NCBI RefSeq assembly: GCF_003384035.1
Contig: NZ_QQAK01000009.1
Coordinates: 62,001-126,000 of the forward strand
DNA from: Sporosarcina sp. BI001-red
GTDB lineage: Bacteria > Bacillota > Bacilli > Bacillales_A > Planococcaceae
Reading direction: 5' to 3'
DNA length: 64,000 nt
Shown here: positions 62,744-64,000 of the stretch, piece after piece
How positions within the stretch are numbered: position 1 is the stretch's first letter
Layout of the letters: each line of letters starts with the position of its first letter
Notes under the pieces: generated by a model
What the model was told of the DNA's origin: nothing
Seen by the model: only the letters and a program-made list of their open reading frames with translations
Databases searched by the model: none
Made by a program: the position numbers and the translations under genes

Positions 62744-63832
62744 ATGCATCCACTGCTTTCAAAGTATAGAATGCTCTTTATGTTTTCTGCCGTAGCTCTC
62801 ACGATTATCGGTGTGCTCTTTGTTCACTCAGCTGCAGCATATTGGGGAGAAATCAGATATGCAGACGCCGCTCCATTTGCAGTTAAACAACTTGTTTACA
62901 TAGGGATTTCCATTACGGTCGCCTACTTGATGATGAGAACCCCGTTCCTATCGACCGAGAGATTTTGGACGTTATTCTATGTAGCGGCTATCGTGTTATT
63001 AACGTTAGTGCTGATTCCGGGAATTGGCGCAGTTAGAAACGGTTCTCAAAGTTGGATAGCCTTTGGTCCAATCAGTTTGCAACCTGCGGAGTTTGTGAAA
63101 GTGGCTTTAATCGGGAAGCTTGCGATGAGTATGAAGAAGAAATCGGGGCAGAAAGTTTGGGATTGGCGCCATTTTGCATTGATCTTATTACCATTTGCCT
63201 TAATTATGATGCAACCTGACCTTGGCTCAGCCGTCATAATGATCGTTTCCGCTTTTGTCGTGTTGTTCGTTGCAGGCTATCCTCTAACTTTCTTTTCTTT
63301 GTTAGGTGTAACTGGGGTGGGAGCATTTGCTGCGCTAATAGCAGCTGCACCGTATCGGTTAGATCGGATAAAATCGTACATTGACCCATGGAGTGATCCT
63401 CTCGGTAAAGGGTTTCAAGGCATCCAATCTCTCTTTGCAATAGCGCCAGGAGGACTACTTGGACATGGTTTCGGAAATAGTAGACAAAAGTATTTGTACT
63501 TACCGGAGCCCCAAAATGATTTCATCTTCTCGATTATTGCAGAAGAGACTGGATTTATAGGTGCAACGGCGGTTTTGTTATTATTTGTCTGTTTACTCGT
63601 TGGCGCATTCGGGATTGCGATTAGGACTGCGGGATGGAAAGAATGTCTTGTTGTATCTGGAATGGCATCCATTATCATCTTCCAGACATTTTTGAACGTT
63701 GGTGTGGTTTCCGGTCTGCTGCCGGTAACAGGTGTCACATTGCCATTCATCAGTTATGGAGGGTCTTCCATGTTGACGACGTGGCTGGCAGTCGGTGCGA
63801 TTTTACATTTTTCTAGACAAAAGATAGATTGA
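62744..63832 (+). CDS. spoVE: SpoVE-like SEDS glycosyltransferase
   Basis: A 362-residue SEDS protein with about ten helices, SQSWIAFG near 104, the MQPDLGSA segment near 155 and TGVTLPFISYGGSSML near 335. It takes the spoVE position after murD, while the vegetative ftsW is at 22737. SpoVE pairs with SpoVD to make the spore cortex. I cannot rule out a dual role in vegetative cells. The following genes in B. subtilis, murG and murB, are not here. Confidence 0.88.
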   Translation: MHPLLSKYRMLFMFSAVALTIIGVLFVHSAAAYWGEIRYADAAPFAVKQLVYIGISITVAYLMMRTPFLSTERFWTLFYVAAIVLLTLVLIPGIGAVRNGSQSWIAFGPISLQPAEFVKVALIGKLAMSMKKKSGQKVWDWRHFALILLPFALIMMQPDLGSAVIMIVSAFVVLFVAGYPLTFFSLLGVTGVGAFAALIAAAPYRLDRIKSYIDPWSDPLGKGFQGIQSLFAIAPGGLLGHGFGNSRQKYLYLPEPQNDFIFSIIAEETGFIGATAVLLLFVCLLVGAFGIAIRTAGWKECLVVSGMASIIIFQTFLNVGVVSGLLPVTGVTLPFISYGGSSMLTTWLAVGAILHFSRQKID

Positions 63833-63852
63833 GTGAAAAGGAGGGGGAGGAA

Positions 63853-64000
63853 ATGGAGAAGGTCATCGATATTGAAGAACGGATTCCGTCTATGCGCAAA
63901 AAGCGTCGTAAAAGAACCAATCGAAAGTTTGTGTTCATTTTACTCGTATTTGTTATCATCCTCCTCGTCCTCCTTTACTTTCAATCGCAGGCAAGTAAAA
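63853..64000 (+). CDS. divIB: Cell division protein DivIB/FtsQ (5' end, cut by window edge)
   Basis: The first 49 codons are present: a basic cytoplasmic N-terminus (MEKVIDIEERIPSMRKKRRK) followed by a hydrophobic helix (about 27-43). Topology and place at the end of the dcw cluster point to DivIB. AAGGAGGGGGAGG precedes the ATG. It follows spoVE directly, without murG and murB. Confidence 0.8.
   Translation, partial: MEKVIDIEERIPSMRKKRRKRTNRKFVFILLVFVIILLVLLYFQSQASK

Overview
The window looks like a chromosomal segment of a low-to-moderate GC, endospore-forming member of the Bacillales, most likely Planococcaceae (Sporosarcina/Lysinibacillus-like). Gene order follows the Bacillus subtilis ykq-ykz-pdh-ykt-yla-pyc-cta-ylb-dcw segment for about 58 kb. 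Sporulation genes (ylbJ, spoVD, spoVE) and bacillithiol synthesis (bshC) are present, and several starts are TTG or GTG behind strong Shine-Dalgarno sequences. No rRNA, tRNA, insertion sequence, prophage or CRISPR array was seen. Almost everything is core genome.

Layout: 1-516, 5' end of an MFS transporter. 675-954, 20-bp tandem repeat array 1. 1088-5421, polyamine transporter potABCD behind an XRE/cupin regulator. 5660-7210, Cys-rich small protein, 2-Cys peroxiredoxin ykuU and thioredoxin-like ykuV. 7323-10712, ktrC, then rnjA, rpoY, a previously untracked 23-aa basic peptide gene and def on the minus strand. 10818-16608, ykyA and pdhABCD. 16690-22676, ykt/yla genes with typA. 22737-27361, ftsW and pyc. 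27388-27827, repeat array 2. 27868-35630, haem A synthesis and caa3 oxidase (ctaA, ctaBCDEFG, ctaM-like). 35692-48334, ylb genes to rpmF, including an inserted aspartokinase/murE pair. 48445-51129, crotonase-fold enzyme, biotin carrier and acyl-CoA carboxyltransferase. 51187-54160, panE, DUF3397 and bshC. 54343-64000, the division/cell-wall (dcw) cluster mraZ-rsmH-ftsL-pbpB-spoVD-mraY-murD-spoVE-divIB.

Main biological points. (1) murE is absent from its usual place between spoVD and mraY. A murE gene instead sits 20 kb upstream, divergent from a kinase-domain-only aspartokinase, and it carries the residues of meso-diaminopimelate-adding enzymes (DNPR and GKGHE). A sigma-E-like promoter lies before it. 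In lysine-type Planococcaceae this fits a second, sporulation-specific MurE that builds DAP-containing spore cortex. (2) murG and murB are also missing from between spoVE and divIB. (3) Two intergenic arrays, 26 kb apart, share two alternating 20-bp half-units, and array 2 also has an 80-bp higher-order repeat. (4) A 23-residue, very basic peptide has its own consensus promoter, ribosome binding site and terminator. (5) ylbL appears to start at ATT, and ylbJ is preceded by an overlapping mini-ORF.
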